This document shows positions 13,601-24,244 of a DNA stretch of 64,000 bases, one piece after another; the stretch's first letter is position 1; every line of letters begins with the position of its first letter. Both the position numbers and the translations under genes were made by a program. The notes below the pieces were generated by a model. The model searched no databases, was not told where the DNA came from, and was given only the letters and a program-made list of their open reading frames with translations. This DNA comes from Craspedostauros australis (Eukaryota > Bacillariophyta > Bacillariophyceae > Mastogloiales > Achnanthaceae): positions 1,798,001 to 1,862,000 of the forward strand of contig JAMXDE010000007.1 of the NCBI GenBank assembly GCA_026770025.1, written 5' to 3'.

Positions 13601-15687
13601 TGCGATGATGGCAACGGTAGAATGAAGCAAGACAAGAATGGCATCGCAGCGAAGAGCATCCGTCGGCGATGTTGACAACACACTGGTACCGATCATCGTG
13701 CCACTACTGCCAGGTTCGTGGTGCCCCGCATGTATCCCACGGGCAACTGTAGATGATCGTGCTTGGAAGCGCGAGAGGGGATGCCGATTCATCACGACAC
13801 AGGACACGATACAACACGCCACGAACGCGATACGAACGCAACAGGACCTGCCGGAACCGAAGCGGACACAACACGAGACACTCTCCAATCTGCCACGATT
13901 CACAGTGGTTTGGGAGACACCGTTCCAACAACATCTATGGCGCCCAACACCATGGAACTATTATGCGCGGGCACAAAAGGCAACGGCAATACTCTCTCGG
14001 GCCGCTATACTTGTCGTGGCCAATGCCAGATAAACGATGCTGTTTGATGTCATGTCAGCAACCCAAAAGGTCCACATGAGTGTCAACGAGCTGACATTTG
14101 GAGCTCACCAACTGTTCTTGTGTGCGGGAGGAGCGACATCCTTCTTCACCTTGTGGTCACCATGTCTGTCGCGATGGACATCGTTCATTCGACTCCGATG
14201 CAGGGGGCAGAACATCGCATGTTCGTCGCGCGGAACTTCACGAAACTTGTCGTCTTGTCCCTCCTTGTTCTCTTGGGGTGCGTGCATGACCGGTTGCAAT
14301 CTGGAGCGGACTTGTCTGCCGCCTCTTCCCTTCCTTTGTCTTCCAAGTGTCTCCAGAGGAGTGAAAAGTTGGACATTCAGAGAGAGAGAGAGAGAGTTGT
14401 TGACTGGTGGAGAGAAACGGAGAGCATCCGCCACGCGAACGTTTCTTGCACAGACTACAAGTATACTGGTGCTTTTCATCCCCCAACCAACCCATGAACG
14501 GAAAAGGCAGTCCACATCAACGGCATCGCAAATGCGTGGCTTGTACGAGCGAGGGTGCGCACACAAGTTGCTTGCCCTCTTGTGCTCGCTTTGTCTTCGC
14601 TTGCGTTTGCTTGTGACTTGTTGTTGTGGATTGTTGTTGTTGCGCTGGTCGTTCTTGCGTGAGCGTGTGATGTGGTATGTCGACCGGTTCTCATCCCACT
14701 TCTTCTGCCGACAACCAACTGCTGCTCACAAACATGCACTTGCATCCCAGCAATGTCCGTTGGGTTGTGTTGTGCGACACGAAACGTCATCGCCAATCAC
14801 GAAGTGCCTTTTGTATTTTCTCCGGCGAATGTGATGCGAGTCTTTTTTCGCACACTTCAGTGCGTGCGCTGGTCGCGAGTCCCAACGAGGTCATAGATGT
14901 TGGCGATAGAACGTACAGTCATTATCGATGAGGCCCATGTAATACCATCCTTGGAATGTCCCCGACGGCGAATCAGCTCGATCCTGCGTGCGGTCTTGGC
15001 AAGATCGTACTGGTGCAGCCACTACCTCTGTGGTGCCAAGTGATGTGTCGTGACGCGTTATTTATGGACCCTGTTTTGAGATTTCGCATGTGAGTGCGGT
15101 ACTTGCCCAAGAACGGGACAAGATTGTCTGCGTGACGGGGTGAGTGAATTTCACTCACGATTTCATACTACTCGGGTTATCTGGGGCTGTGTTATTGGAA
15201 CACAAAAGTGTGCAAGGCAACTTGGCTCGTGCAGCAAAGGCATGTGTGCACGTGAGAAACGATGAGTGCGCACCTCTCACAAATGCACGAACACACACGA
15301 GAGCGGAAGAGCAACACGCAGAGAGAACACAGTGCTCGTGAAGCGGCGACACCCTCCCACCAACAAACAAGCCTCTGTCTCCGGTCACAAAAACGACACA
15401 GGCAACTCGCTCCCTCCATCTTGGAAACCGATACCCCGACAAGCGCAAACACTCTCTCTCACTCTCAGCAACCTCCGCTGCTTCGCAAACAGTCACAACA
15501 TAAAGAGTTCCACCGACAGGCGATCATCATCATCATTGCAAGAGAACAGGACATTACGGCAACAACCATCCCTCCATCTGTCTGTCTCTCCATTCCCATC
15601 ATCTCACAAATCCAACAACCTCCGAAGGCAAACACGAAAGCATACTCCATCCAATACCATACTCAACAATACTCACACTACTCAACA
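7663..15687. other. 8 kb stretch with no supported gene
   Basis: Between the AKR stop and the cyclin start there is no frame I can support on either strand. Visible content: a TGACGTCA palindrome (CRE-like) at 8942-8949; an 18-base word at 8797-8814 that recurs inverted at 12406-12423; A/C-rich simple sequence around 9430-9600; and a short (AG)n run at 14379-14396. The last 400 bases (about 15290-15687) are A/C-rich and G-poor, which is the cyclin leader. Overlapping open frames of up to 265 codons lack domain character. This is the longest empty stretch in the window. Confidence 0.6.
14379..14396. repeat. (AG)n microsatellite
   Basis: About nine AG dinucleotides, seen directly in otherwise noncoding sequence. 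Confidence 0.9.
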
Positions 15688-16893
15688 ATGATGAGCTACT
15701 TCCAGACCACACCATACGGACAGAGCAAGGCAACCCGCGGCACGATGAACAAGCGCAGCGACGAGAGCAGCCTGACGCCATGCATGATCGCCACCCCATC
15801 CTCCCTCTCCACCATGGACTCCGCCTCTGCCTGCCCAAGCACCATCAGCATGAAGCCGTGCGATCAGTTGCATCTGCAGCAGCAGCAGCAGGAGTGTGTG
15901 GAAGGAGATGCCAGCATGACCGTCGAGCAATCACAGCAGGCGAGCCAGTCCTCCTCCCTCATCACACCAGCCATCGATCAGGACAGCATCGTGCACACCC
16001 TGCGCGCGATGCGATCCCGCGAGGCCGACTACCGCCCATCTGACTACCTTCGCATGCTGCACGAGACCAGCGCCGCCGAGCTCACTCCCATGGAATGGGT
16101 CGACGAGGACTGCAGATACAAGATGTGCCTCTGGTGCATCCAGATCGTCGATCACTGCGGCGACGACTTCTCGCGCGACACCGTGGCCATCGCCATGAAC
16201 ATCCTGGACCGCTTCCTCTCCTCCAAGGCAGGACAGGCCAGCCTCCTCGACCGCTCCACCTTCCAGCTCACCTGCGTCACGGCCTTCTACACCGCCGTCA
16301 AGGTCCACGAGCCCTGCGCCATCTCCGCGGAGACCCTGGCCATCCTCAGCAAGAACCTCTACACCGTCGAGCAGCTCGAGAGCATGGAGCGCACCATGCT
16401 GCAGGCCATCGGATGGAGGACGCATCCGCGCACCAGTCGCATGTTCGCCCACTACATGCTCCAGCTCCTCTCCTCCAGCTTCGATGCCAACCTCCTCGAG
16501 ACCGTCAAGGAGTGCATCGACATCCAGATGGACCACACGATGCAGCATTACGCCTTCGTCGGCGTCGATGCATCCGCCATCGCCATGGCCTCCATCCTCA
16601 ACGCCCTGTCCTGCATCCCGCAGATCTCCTGCGACATGCTCTTCCAGATGGAGCAGCTCCTGGCCTACGCCACGCAGCTGCCGTGCCAGTCGCAATCCAT
16701 CCGCGAGCTGCGACGCGAGCTGTCCGTTGTCCTTGCACAGCAGAACTTTCAGGTCGATGCCTGCATTGACAAGGAATCAGCACTTGCCGCCGCCAACAAG
16801 TATGGCCAGCAATCATGGCAGCAGCAGCAGTGCAAGTCCACCACATCCTCACGATCGGTGGAGAACAGCCCAACCTCCACTGTCAGAATATAA
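15688..16893 (+). CDS. Cyclin (diatom-type, cyclin-box protein)
   Basis: 401 residues in one exon. The frame is open upstream to an ATG at 15262, but that extension is low-complexity His/Ser/Thr sequence inside an A/C-rich leader, so ATGATGAGC at 15688 is preferred. Residues 1-130 are a Ser/Thr/Gln-rich regulatory tail with a short poly-Gln (about 64-68). The N-terminal cyclin fold spans about 137-245, with MEWVDEDCRYKMCLWC followed by DTVAIAMNILDRFLSS, the classic cyclin-box helices. A second, weaker helical half runs to about 350. Cyclins activate cyclin-dependent kinases. This form resembles the expanded diatom-specific cyclins thought to link nutrient or light cues to the cell cycle; assignment to a mitotic or G1 class is not possible. 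No clear D-box is seen, but the N-terminal tail could carry phospho-degrons. The next gene is convergent, 327 bases away. Confidence 0.9.
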   Translation: MMSYFQTTPYGQSKATRGTMNKRSDESSLTPCMIATPSSLSTMDSASACPSTISMKPCDQLHLQQQQQECVEGDASMTVEQSQQASQSSSLITPAIDQDSIVHTLRAMRSREADYRPSDYLRMLHETSAAELTPMEWVDEDCRYKMCLWCIQIVDHCGDDFSRDTVAIAMNILDRFLSSKAGQASLLDRSTFQLTCVTAFYTAVKVHEPCAISAETLAILSKNLYTVEQLESMERTMLQAIGWRTHPRTSRMFAHYMLQLLSSSFDANLLETVKECIDIQMDHTMQHYAFVGVDASAIAMASILNALSCIPQISCDMLFQMEQLLAYATQLPCQSQSIRELRRELSVVLAQQNFQVDACIDKESALAAANKYGQQSWQQQQCKSTTSSRSVENSPTSTVRI

Positions 16894-17220
16894 CCAACAC
16901 GCAGTATGCAACATGCATCGAATGCACAACTTATATGGATACTCATCATCTCATATCACATCACATCATACAATGATCATATTATACCTCAAACTTAATA
17001 CAGCACCATAGATACAAACAATACAACAAACACACGCACATACACACAATAGAATAGAACACTGTGGCCATCATCTCCAAGATCAACCAGGCGAAAGCAG
17101 ACGACAACCTCAATGCTCCATCTTTGCAACACAAAAGACGCACAGAGAGAGGTCGAAATGGGATCAAACAGTCTCTACCATGCTCTGCTCTCCATCATTG
17201 TTGGAGCATTTATTGTTCCT
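16894..17220. other. Convergent 3' spacer
   Basis: An AT- and CA-rich spacer between the cyclin stop and the stop of the minus-strand nuclear protein, with words such as CATATCACATCACATC. It presumably holds both 3' UTRs; no gene is seen. Confidence 0.7.
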
Positions 17221-18312
17221 CTACACTTGGTTCCCAGTTGCTGAGAAAGTGTGATGGGTGTCACTTCCAGTGATGGGGCTGGTTGTGGTACCGATGTGCA
17301 CCGTCATCTTCGCTTTGCGCGCCTTCTTGCTGGCCTTCTCCGTCGTATGGCATTCGGTGCTACGGCCACCCTCGTGCTCTTGTTCTTGCTTGTTCAGATC
17401 CTTCTCCGCAAGCCAGGAAACATGTTCTTCGATGAACTGAGAATGATTCCGTTGTTTGCGCTTTCGACTTGCCTTGTTGCGCTTACGTCGTGTGCGGCGT
17501 TTTCTGGATTTGGAAGAGCGCTTGTTGCCATTCGTCGTTGGCGTCGAATCTCCGGCGATTGGCTTCTTTGCATTGTTCTTGGGATGTACTATGAGTGGAC
17601 CGGCTTCCTGGTTGTTCGTATTTCGATTGAGCGTGTTGGTGTCAACAGCATCATCACAGCTGCGACGCTTGCCATCACAGTCTTCGCAAACTGCGAGCCC
17701 TTCAGTGCGGTCATCGCCCTTGTTCTCTTTCTCCTCGTTGCCATCGCAGAGGCTATCGCTGTGGTTCTCGCTGTGGTTCTCGCTGTGGCTGTCACTCACG
17801 TTCTCATCTCGCTCGTCATCGACGTCATCAACATCATCGCTATCGTCATTGATACTAGTGTCAGTGCCAGCCTCAGATCTTGGCGTTGCTTCCTTGGCGT
17901 TCTCCATCGATGGCATGCTGTCTACAGGTTGGTTTACAATCACAGGCCCATCTTCTGGGCCAGGGGAATCATCCAGCACGTCGTTGTCATCATCGTCGTC
18001 GTCACAGCCAACGGCACCGCCATCATCGTCCCAATCGAATGTCTTCGTCCCACTGCCAGGCCCAACGGGCGTTGCGCGATACTTGATATCCGCAGGATCG
18101 GATCCAGACCTCGGCGATGACAGCGCAGTGTTGTGAACGACCAACGCGGGTTCGATGGATGTGATGACCGTCATGGCGCGTATCTCCTCGTTGCGCGGCT
18201 TCCGCTCTGCGTCATCTTGTGGAGGCGAAGATTTGGATGGATCCACACAAGCAGCGTCATTGTCGAGCGCAGTGCCACCTTCGTCGGTCGGTTTGGCGTG
18301 GAATACACCCAT
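17221..18312 (-). CDS. Acidic/basic low-complexity nuclear-type protein, unknown function
   Basis: 363 residues, one exon. The frame continues upstream to a GTG at 18528, but ATGGGTGTG at 18312 has a good context (GCCATC before it). I do not recognise a domain. Visible features: an Asp-rich patch around residues 100-115 (CDDDDDDNDVLDD), a Ser/Asn/His/Glu repeat (SHSENHSENHSDS) around 175-190, and a strongly basic stretch about 265-295 with RKRRTRRKRNK and SRKRKQR, which is a likely nuclear localisation signal. The C-terminus is Thr/Ser rich. Charge-segregated, disordered proteins of this kind are often nuclear or nucleolar, but that is inference. The reading frame being open over 1.1 kb with balanced codon use supports a real gene; the antisense frame of 289 codons is Val/Ile-rich shadow. 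Confidence 0.6.
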   Translation of the reverse strand: MGVFHAKPTDEGGTALDNDAACVDPSKSSPPQDDAERKPRNEEIRAMTVITSIEPALVVHNTALSSPRSGSDPADIKYRATPVGPGSGTKTFDWDDDGGAVGCDDDDDDNDVLDDSPGPEDGPVIVNQPVDSMPSMENAKEATPRSEAGTDTSINDDSDDVDDVDDERDENVSDSHSENHSENHSDSLCDGNEEKENKGDDRTEGLAVCEDCDGKRRSCDDAVDTNTLNRNTNNQEAGPLIVHPKNNAKKPIAGDSTPTTNGNKRSSKSRKRRTRRKRNKASRKRKQRNHSQFIEEHVSWLAEKDLNKQEQEHEGGRSTECHTTEKASKKARKAKMTVHIGTTTSPITGSDTHHTFSATGNQV

Positions 18313-19256
18313 GATGGCAGCGCAGGTGGTGTGTACGCTTGGATGTCTTGTTGGATTGAAAGCGTTGACCGCAGACAATCCATGATGTCGCATTGGACAT
18401 GGCATGTGCGTGTGTGGATGGATGGCGAAGTGGCGCGAAACTTGTGAGTGGACGAGGTGCGACATTCCACAGGAAGGCAAATCGATGAGTTGTGCTCTCA
18501 ACTTTGGACGATGAATCGTCCTGAGCACGACCGCTGGACGCAGAATACATCTCTCAACTTACCGAGCTGCAGGTTTGATTGATGGGATGGATGGCTGTCT
18601 CATGTATTATATTATACGAGTATTGCAGTGGTCCATCACCAAGGTTGTGTTGTCGTCGTTGTGAATGCTTCTGTAGTTGCCACCACTACTGCCACTGCCA
18701 CCAGCAACGACAACAACCAGACCAGCCAGTACTTGTGAGAAGGAGACTGTGAGCTCGGAGTGGCAGTTGAAACGGCGAAAACTTCTTTTCAAATTTTGAG
18801 CTCCCAAAGATACCTTCCGCAGCCGTCATTGTGTCGTGATTGAGATAAGGTCTAAGTAAGTACAATGTCTACCACTCGTAGCATGCGTTTCGCCTGTGTC
18901 AATTCCAAACGCAACGATCATCTCGCATTCTGGCACACGAAGTTCTTGCAACAACGTTACGATGTCCAAGCAATACGTATGCCGTACTATAATAGAATAG
19001 TATAATAGAATAGAATACACAACAACTGCCTCTATTATGATTGTAGCATTTGGATAATGGATGACATGGATGATGACGATGGAATTCGTCTCCCTCGATT
19101 GGTGATGATGGCATGCCTTGTGACACGTCCTCTCCCTATTGTTTGGTTGGATGGTTAGATGCAGATATCCTCATTGTATATATTGCTCTACGCAGAACAG
19201 TCGTTCCCCGACCACTACTGCCACGACGACGGGCTTTGCCCACACTGTGCTCTTCT
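18313..19256. other. Spacer between two minus-strand genes
   Basis: It holds the promoter side of the acidic/basic protein gene and the 3' side of the tubby-like gene. AT-rich patches (TATTATATTATAC near 18605-18617 and AATAGAATAG words near 18990-19020) are present. No coding frame is supported. Confidence 0.6.
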
Positions 19257-20939
19257 CTACATGGCCATCCTCTGATGACGCCTCTTCTCTTCTTCCACTT
19301 TGACTTGGGTTCGCATGGACTTTTCAAGAATCTCATCGACCACAGCCGTGAAGCAAATGAAGAGAGCGGGATCGATGCCCTGCGCCACCGAGAGTCGGAA
19401 GGATGCCTCATCGCAGTCCCTGCCAACGCTGGTGTTGTTGTGGTGGCTGTTGGTCCGCAACGAGATCAACGCGCAGCCAGTGTCGGTCCGTTCCTTATCG
19501 GTATGTCCGACGACCTTGATGTCAGGCGATCCGTTGGCAAGGAACTCCGCCTTGTAGCTGGGCTGCGACGCGAAGCGGCCGTCGCTGCCGGATGCCATGA
19601 AGATGGAGAACTTGACGGGCGCTGGGGCGACGCCCTGCGTGACGATCTCGGCGAAGGCGTAGAGCGGGAGGCTGTTCTCCGTCCAGTCCAGACCGAGCTT
19701 GCTGGTCGTGGCGGCCGGCCTCTGTCCGAAGACGCGCGGTTTGGTGGTGTAGATGCGCACCACGGTGGGTCCCGGCGCCGATTTGCGCGCGCAGACGGCC
19801 AGGGGGATGCCGGACCTGCGGTTCATGAGGACGATGTAGTGATCGGGACTTTTGCGATTGCCTCGCATCTTGCGTCGCGAGGTGCTGGGCCGACGTCGTG
19901 GGACCAGGCCCAGCGATCCCGTGACGGAAAGGTCCATGAAGACGGAGTGATCAGCCAGCAGATGGATGGGATGCGACGGCGGTCCGGTGCCGAAGTCGAG
20001 CTGCCCGTCCGATGACGCTGACGACGATCCGTCCGATGAGTAGGCCAGGTTTGGTGATTCCGTGTGCATCTTCGACAATCCAGGCGGAACGGGGGCATCG
20101 GGGAAGGCGGGCAGGTACCTGGAGTGGTAGTAGTCAAACAGATGCGCCTTCATGCCGAGATGCAGCACCGACATGTACTCCGTCTTGCGAATCTCGCGCT
20201 CCACGGGGTGGAAGCAGTTGGCCATGACGTCCGTGTACATCTGAAGGCCCGACTTGGGAGGGTGCATGGCCTTCCTGGCGACCCAGGACTCCATGCTGTT
20301 GATGGACAGGGTCTTGTGAAGGCCGAAGTCTGACTGATCGAAGCTGTCCTGACCCAACCCGTTGGCATCCCCGTACTGTCCGTGCTGACCGTACTGAGCA
20401 TGCTGCCCCTGCTGACCAGAGCCTTCATCTAACGTCCCCAGCACGCTGAACTTCTCATTCCGCCTTCGGCGCGTCGCCCTCTGATCCAGGTTGGTTATCT
20501 GCCTCGTCGCCGTGGTCTCGGTCGTGATGACGGACGGCGCGAAGGACGAGTTGTGATCCGTGTAGGTCGATGCCGCATCCATCCTGCTGACATCGTCGTC
20601 CGCGCCATCGTCAGTCACGTCAATGTCCACATCGATGATGTCGTTCTCCGGCAGGCCGTTCTCGCGCACGTGATCGCGCCGCAGCAGCTCCTCCGCCTGC
20701 TCCTGCAGGGACTGCGTGACGTCCACGGGATCGAGGATGCACTTGGCCTGTCTGTCGGAGCTGTGGATCTTGAGGAATTCCCGGTTGAGGTCCATCTTGC
20801 CGGGCTGCTTCGCCCTGGCGGCCGCCCACAGCTGCGCATTCCATGGCAGGTTGGGGTCCGTCTGTGCTGTCGCGATCGAAAACTCGTCCTTGAAGTCGTC
20901 CATCTCTCCTGGCGGCAGCACGCTGGTGCACTGTCCCAT
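19257..20939 (-). CDS. Myristoylated tubby-C/LOR-like domain protein
   Basis: 560 residues, one exon. ATG at 20939 is chosen because it gives MGQCTSV, a strong N-myristoylation signal (Gly2, Ser6) with Cys4 for palmitoylation; the upstream in-frame extension is only a Ser/Asn run. The N-terminal half is acidic and polar, with a QYGQHG repeat near residue 190. The C-terminal half (about 290-540) has alternating hydrophobic strands, HYIVLMNRRSGIPLAVCA, VVRIYTTKPRVFGQ, KFSIFMASGSDGRF and FICFTAVVDEILEK, which resemble the 12-strand barrel of tubby C-terminal/LURP-one-related proteins as seen in diatoms. Tubby barrels bind phosphoinositides, so a plasma-membrane or endomembrane sensor role is plausible, but this is inference. 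The strict family boundary (Tub versus LOR/scramblase) needs a profile search. Confidence 0.72.
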   Translation of the reverse strand: MGQCTSVLPPGEMDDFKDEFSIATAQTDPNLPWNAQLWAAARAKQPGKMDLNREFLKIHSSDRQAKCILDPVDVTQSLQEQAEELLRRDHVRENGLPENDIIDVDIDVTDDGADDDVSRMDAASTYTDHNSSFAPSVITTETTATRQITNLDQRATRRRRNEKFSVLGTLDEGSGQQGQHAQYGQHGQYGDANGLGQDSFDQSDFGLHKTLSINSMESWVARKAMHPPKSGLQMYTDVMANCFHPVEREIRKTEYMSVLHLGMKAHLFDYYHSRYLPAFPDAPVPPGLSKMHTESPNLAYSSDGSSSASSDGQLDFGTGPPSHPIHLLADHSVFMDLSVTGSLGLVPRRRPSTSRRKMRGNRKSPDHYIVLMNRRSGIPLAVCARKSAPGPTVVRIYTTKPRVFGQRPAATTSKLGLDWTENSLPLYAFAEIVTQGVAPAPVKFSIFMASGSDGRFASQPSYKAEFLANGSPDIKVVGHTDKERTDTGCALISLRTNSHHNNTSVGRDCDEASFRLSVAQGIDPALFICFTAVVDEILEKSMRTQVKVEEEKRRHQRMAM

Positions 20940-22334
20940 GGTGTTTCTGTTGCTGTTGCTATTGCTACTGCTACTGCTGTTTATATTACTGCGCACTCAA
21001 TAGAAGTATGGTGCGAATGAATGGTATTATACGATCGACTCGCAGTATTGCTAATATATGAAGTTCGGTGGGAAGGTTGATGCAGTTCAAGTTGGGGATG
21101 TTTGTGGAGGTCGTCGTTGACTTTGGCCAAGCTCCCGTTGCTGTTATAATACAGTGTACACTCGCTGTCTTGCATTGATGTTGCGTTGATCTTGTGGCCG
21201 TTGACGGTTGCCTGTGATGTCTTTGGCTATCCTGGGGGTACTGCCACTATGTATTTATTCCACTCCGCGAGCGTTACTTCCGATGTGTGCCGGTGTCATC
21301 TCCGCACAACGATTGCCTTCTCCTGCCCGTTTGGTCGTCCAGCGCCGTCTTGGTGGACGCCGTCCGAGGAAAAGCGAGATGGCCACCATTCATCACGAGT
21401 CGCAACGCAGCGCCCACGCATGTCGCGACACAAGAACAGAGCCATGTGTTTCTCATTCTTCGCCTCCGTCTCAACGATGTCCGCCGAAAAAACAACCAAG
21501 GATCCAACAAAAAAGGTCACGCAGTTTCGTCCAACAATGCGGGACATGCAGCCACAGCCAGTACCTGTGAATCGTGTACATTCACCTCAAACACGAATTA
21601 TGCGCATGTTGGAAGAACAACGGTTATTTCAAGGGCGCTCTAAACACCATTTCTAGTCGTTAGAGCCTGGCACAACTCAAACACACACATTAAAGGCACA
21701 TGAAGAAACCATGTGGGACATTCCGAGTTCGTACACTTGATTGGATTTTTCCCTCGCAATTCTACGAGGAAGGCGATCAACACAGCCAAAATGCACATCA
21801 TGGGAGGAATCACACAAGGCGCGTTTGACGCCGTCGCGGCCTCAAATGACAACTCCCAACGCCCAAAAATGGTTCGCGTACTGTGGCAGTGAAGCAACCA
21901 ATCGGGGTGCGATTACATGACCGTGGGTGGCATTGGGAATGATGTGTGTCGTTCAGACAGAACAAGACAGAGAAAGAGAGAACTGTTCCAATGTTCTGCC
22001 CGAGTCGAACATGGCATCGTCGTCAATGGCAGGCGACAGAGCGCAAGGAAGAAAGAGCAATAGCAGAGTAGCAGAGCACCGATGATGATAGCTGCGGATG
22101 TTGCTCACCAGCTTTGAAATCAGGTGTCTGTGCGTGCCATAGTTGTAGGTCTTCCTCATGACCAGCCTTGCCTGCCTCGCGAAGGGGTGTCTTGAAGAAA
22201 TTGCGATGGCCGAGATTGGCAACATCGTCAGGACATCAGCTTCTTCTTCTCTGCGAGTCGAGAGATGGACTCAATTGATGCGCCACGCCGCAGCTATATC
22301 CATAATGATTTTGGCCTGGTACTGGCCTACGTGG

Positions 22335-22410
22335 CTTGTCTCCCCAGGCAAATTGGAGGTGCAATTTGTCTCCACAGGCAAATTGGGGTCCATTTGTCTC
22401 CACAGACAAA
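22335..22410. repeat. Three tandem hairpin words (TTTGTCTCCACAGRCAAA)
   Basis: Units begin at 22335, 22365 and 22393 with spacing of 30 and 28 bases. Each contains TTGTCTCC(C/A)CAG(G/A)CAAA, where TTTGTC can pair with GACAAA. A fourth, partial copy is at 22926-22941. Seen directly; role unknown. Confidence 0.85.
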
Positions 22411-23252
22411 CTGCGACTCAACGGACTAGCCCAAATACGCTTTACGAGAAGCCGTTTTTTTTTTCAAACCCTTTTTCGCTGGCCATCTCGACTCACGACA
22501 TGACTCATGTCTTAGTTCTATAATAATCGCTGCAGTTGTGGTAATTGAACAAACAATAATCATGATTCGTGCTCCACCCTCATTGTTGTGTTACACCGTT
22601 GCCAGGATTTTGGTGTTGTTGTCAGGAGCGTGGTGGATGACATCGAAATCAAAAAGTAAAATCTCATTACCTTAGATCCCATGACGTCAGAAAAGCAAGA
22701 CAGGCGCACGGAAAGGAACCCCTGAGACATGACCAATGACGCCGTGCTGCATCGCGACGTTTTTTTTTTTTGAAATCGCCAAATAAATGAGTTACTCGAA
22801 GGAGTCAGAAAAAAACAACCCACTTTCGGGTTTCGGACCGAAATCGGGTTTTTTTTCTGCAACACGGGACATCGTGGAGGAATGTGGGACTTAAGTAGTA
22901 CGTTGCCATTTTCGGCGACCTTCAGTTTGTCTCCACAGACATGAAAACCCTCATTATGGATATCTAGATAGGTATTATACTCCACTCTCTGGAGAGATGT
23001 GCTCTCACCGCAGCGATGGGGATGGATGTCATCTTTCGATGACGCGAATGTGATCAGACAGGAGTTCGTGGTTCACCGTAGTGGGTCCCGTTTCTCGCGA
23101 TCGAATCACGTTACCTTTCCCATTGTCTTTGTTTGTAGTCGTGCGAGTCCATGATGTGGATTCTCTGCGTTTCGTGATTTGTCATGAACCAACCAATCAA
23201 CGCAACAACCAACCAAGAGATCTTCGCGAACCAACACATCAATTGACCAACA

Positions 23253-23293
23253 ACATTATCACCATCATCATCACCATCATCATCACCATCATC
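23253..23293 (+). repeat. ATC/ACC trinucleotide run in BUD13 leader
   Basis: Repeats of ATCATCATCACC in the C/A-rich, G-poor leader about 150 bases before the BUD13 start codon. Confidence 0.8.
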
Positions 23294-23439
23294 CTTCAGC
23301 AGCACAGGCTGAAGACATCTCAGATCACCTGCTCCATCTGTCTCCGATCGTGGACAAAGACAACGTCAAAAGCCAAGGGCAAAGGCAACGCGTACCAGTA
23401 TCCAGTGTCGCAGTCCCAGTCGCAATCTCAGTCGCAGCC

Positions 23440-24210
23440 ATGCCATCCTCCAAGCTCGACTACCTGTCCAAGTACGCTGACGTTCCCTCATCGTCCAACA
23501 AGTCATCCAACAAGGCATCCAACAAGGCATCCAACAAGTCAAAGAAAGACAAGAAGGACAAGAAGCAGAAGAAAGATGAGAAGAAGAAAGAAAAGAAGGA
23601 GAAACAGAGCAAGAGACACAAACATGACAAACGTGGCAAACATAACAACACCCATGGACTGTCCTCAGGCCTCTTCAAATCATCCAAGTCCAAGTCCAAA
23701 TCATCGGCCATGATGCTGCGTGACAGCGATGAGGATGGATCCTACGCTGGCAAGCGTTCCGACAGCTCTGCGGATGGATATTTTGACGACGAAGATCGTC
23801 CCGTGGTGGTTGAATCGGAAGAGCTGGCAGGTCATGCAATCTCATCATCATCACCATCATCTGGCAAGAAGTCTGGTGGGATGATGCATGCACAGAAGCA
23901 ATCGCGTGGATCATGGGAGATGGAAGGAAGAAGTGATGATGGATCCAAGTCTGGTTCTGATGCATCAGGTGCTTCCGATGCTTCCGATCACGATGATGGA
24001 TCATCACGGGAGATGAGTGAGAAGCAACAGAAACAGAAGCAGAAGCAGAAGAACGAAGCATCCAAGAGAAGGAGATACGACTCAAGCGATGATGGTGGTG
24101 GCAGTGATAGTGACAGCAACATGCAACGCCGTCGATATGATTCTGATGATGATGGCAGCAACAACAACAGCAATGGCGGTGATAACGATTCCAGCAATGA
24201 TGATTCCAAC

Positions 24211-24244
<34 letters not shown>

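Larger units (their letters stand above)
20940..23439. other. Divergent spacer with hairpin repeats
   Basis: It lies between the divergent tubby-like and BUD13 genes and holds both promoters. The 20940-20990 stretch is the A/C-rich leader of the minus gene (AGCAATAGC-type words on the coding strand). Three tandem copies of a hairpin-forming word occur at 22335-22410, with a fourth at 22926-22941. A TGACGTCA palindrome is at 22682-22689, and poly-T runs are near 22448 and 22760. A stem-loop, TTTCGG then CCGAAA, sits near 22835. The leader of BUD13 (about 23190-23300) is C/A-rich with ATC trinucleotide repeats. No protein-coding frame is supported. Confidence 0.6.

Noticed and set aside
13271-13903. 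210-codon minus-strand frame
   Set aside because: Cys/Arg/Ser/Thr bias without a domain; competing frames of equal length on the other strand.
14037-14834. 265-codon plus-strand frame
   Set aside because: Contains a Glu-Arg microsatellite product and Leu/Cys/Arg-rich sequence; no family resemblance.
15262-15687. N-terminal extension of the cyclin from an upstream ATG
   Set aside because: The extension is low complexity and lies in the A/C-rich leader; the ATG at 15688 has a better context and natural protein beginning.
15931-16695. 254-codon minus-strand frame
   Set aside because: Antisense shadow of the cyclin, created by its GC-rich third positions.
17251-18120. 289-codon plus-strand frame with many hydrophobic residues
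   Set aside because: Antisense shadow of the acidic/basic gene: Asp codons GAC/GAT read backwards as Val and Ile.
19113-20015. 300-codon plus-strand frame
   Set aside because: Antisense shadow of the tubby-like gene.
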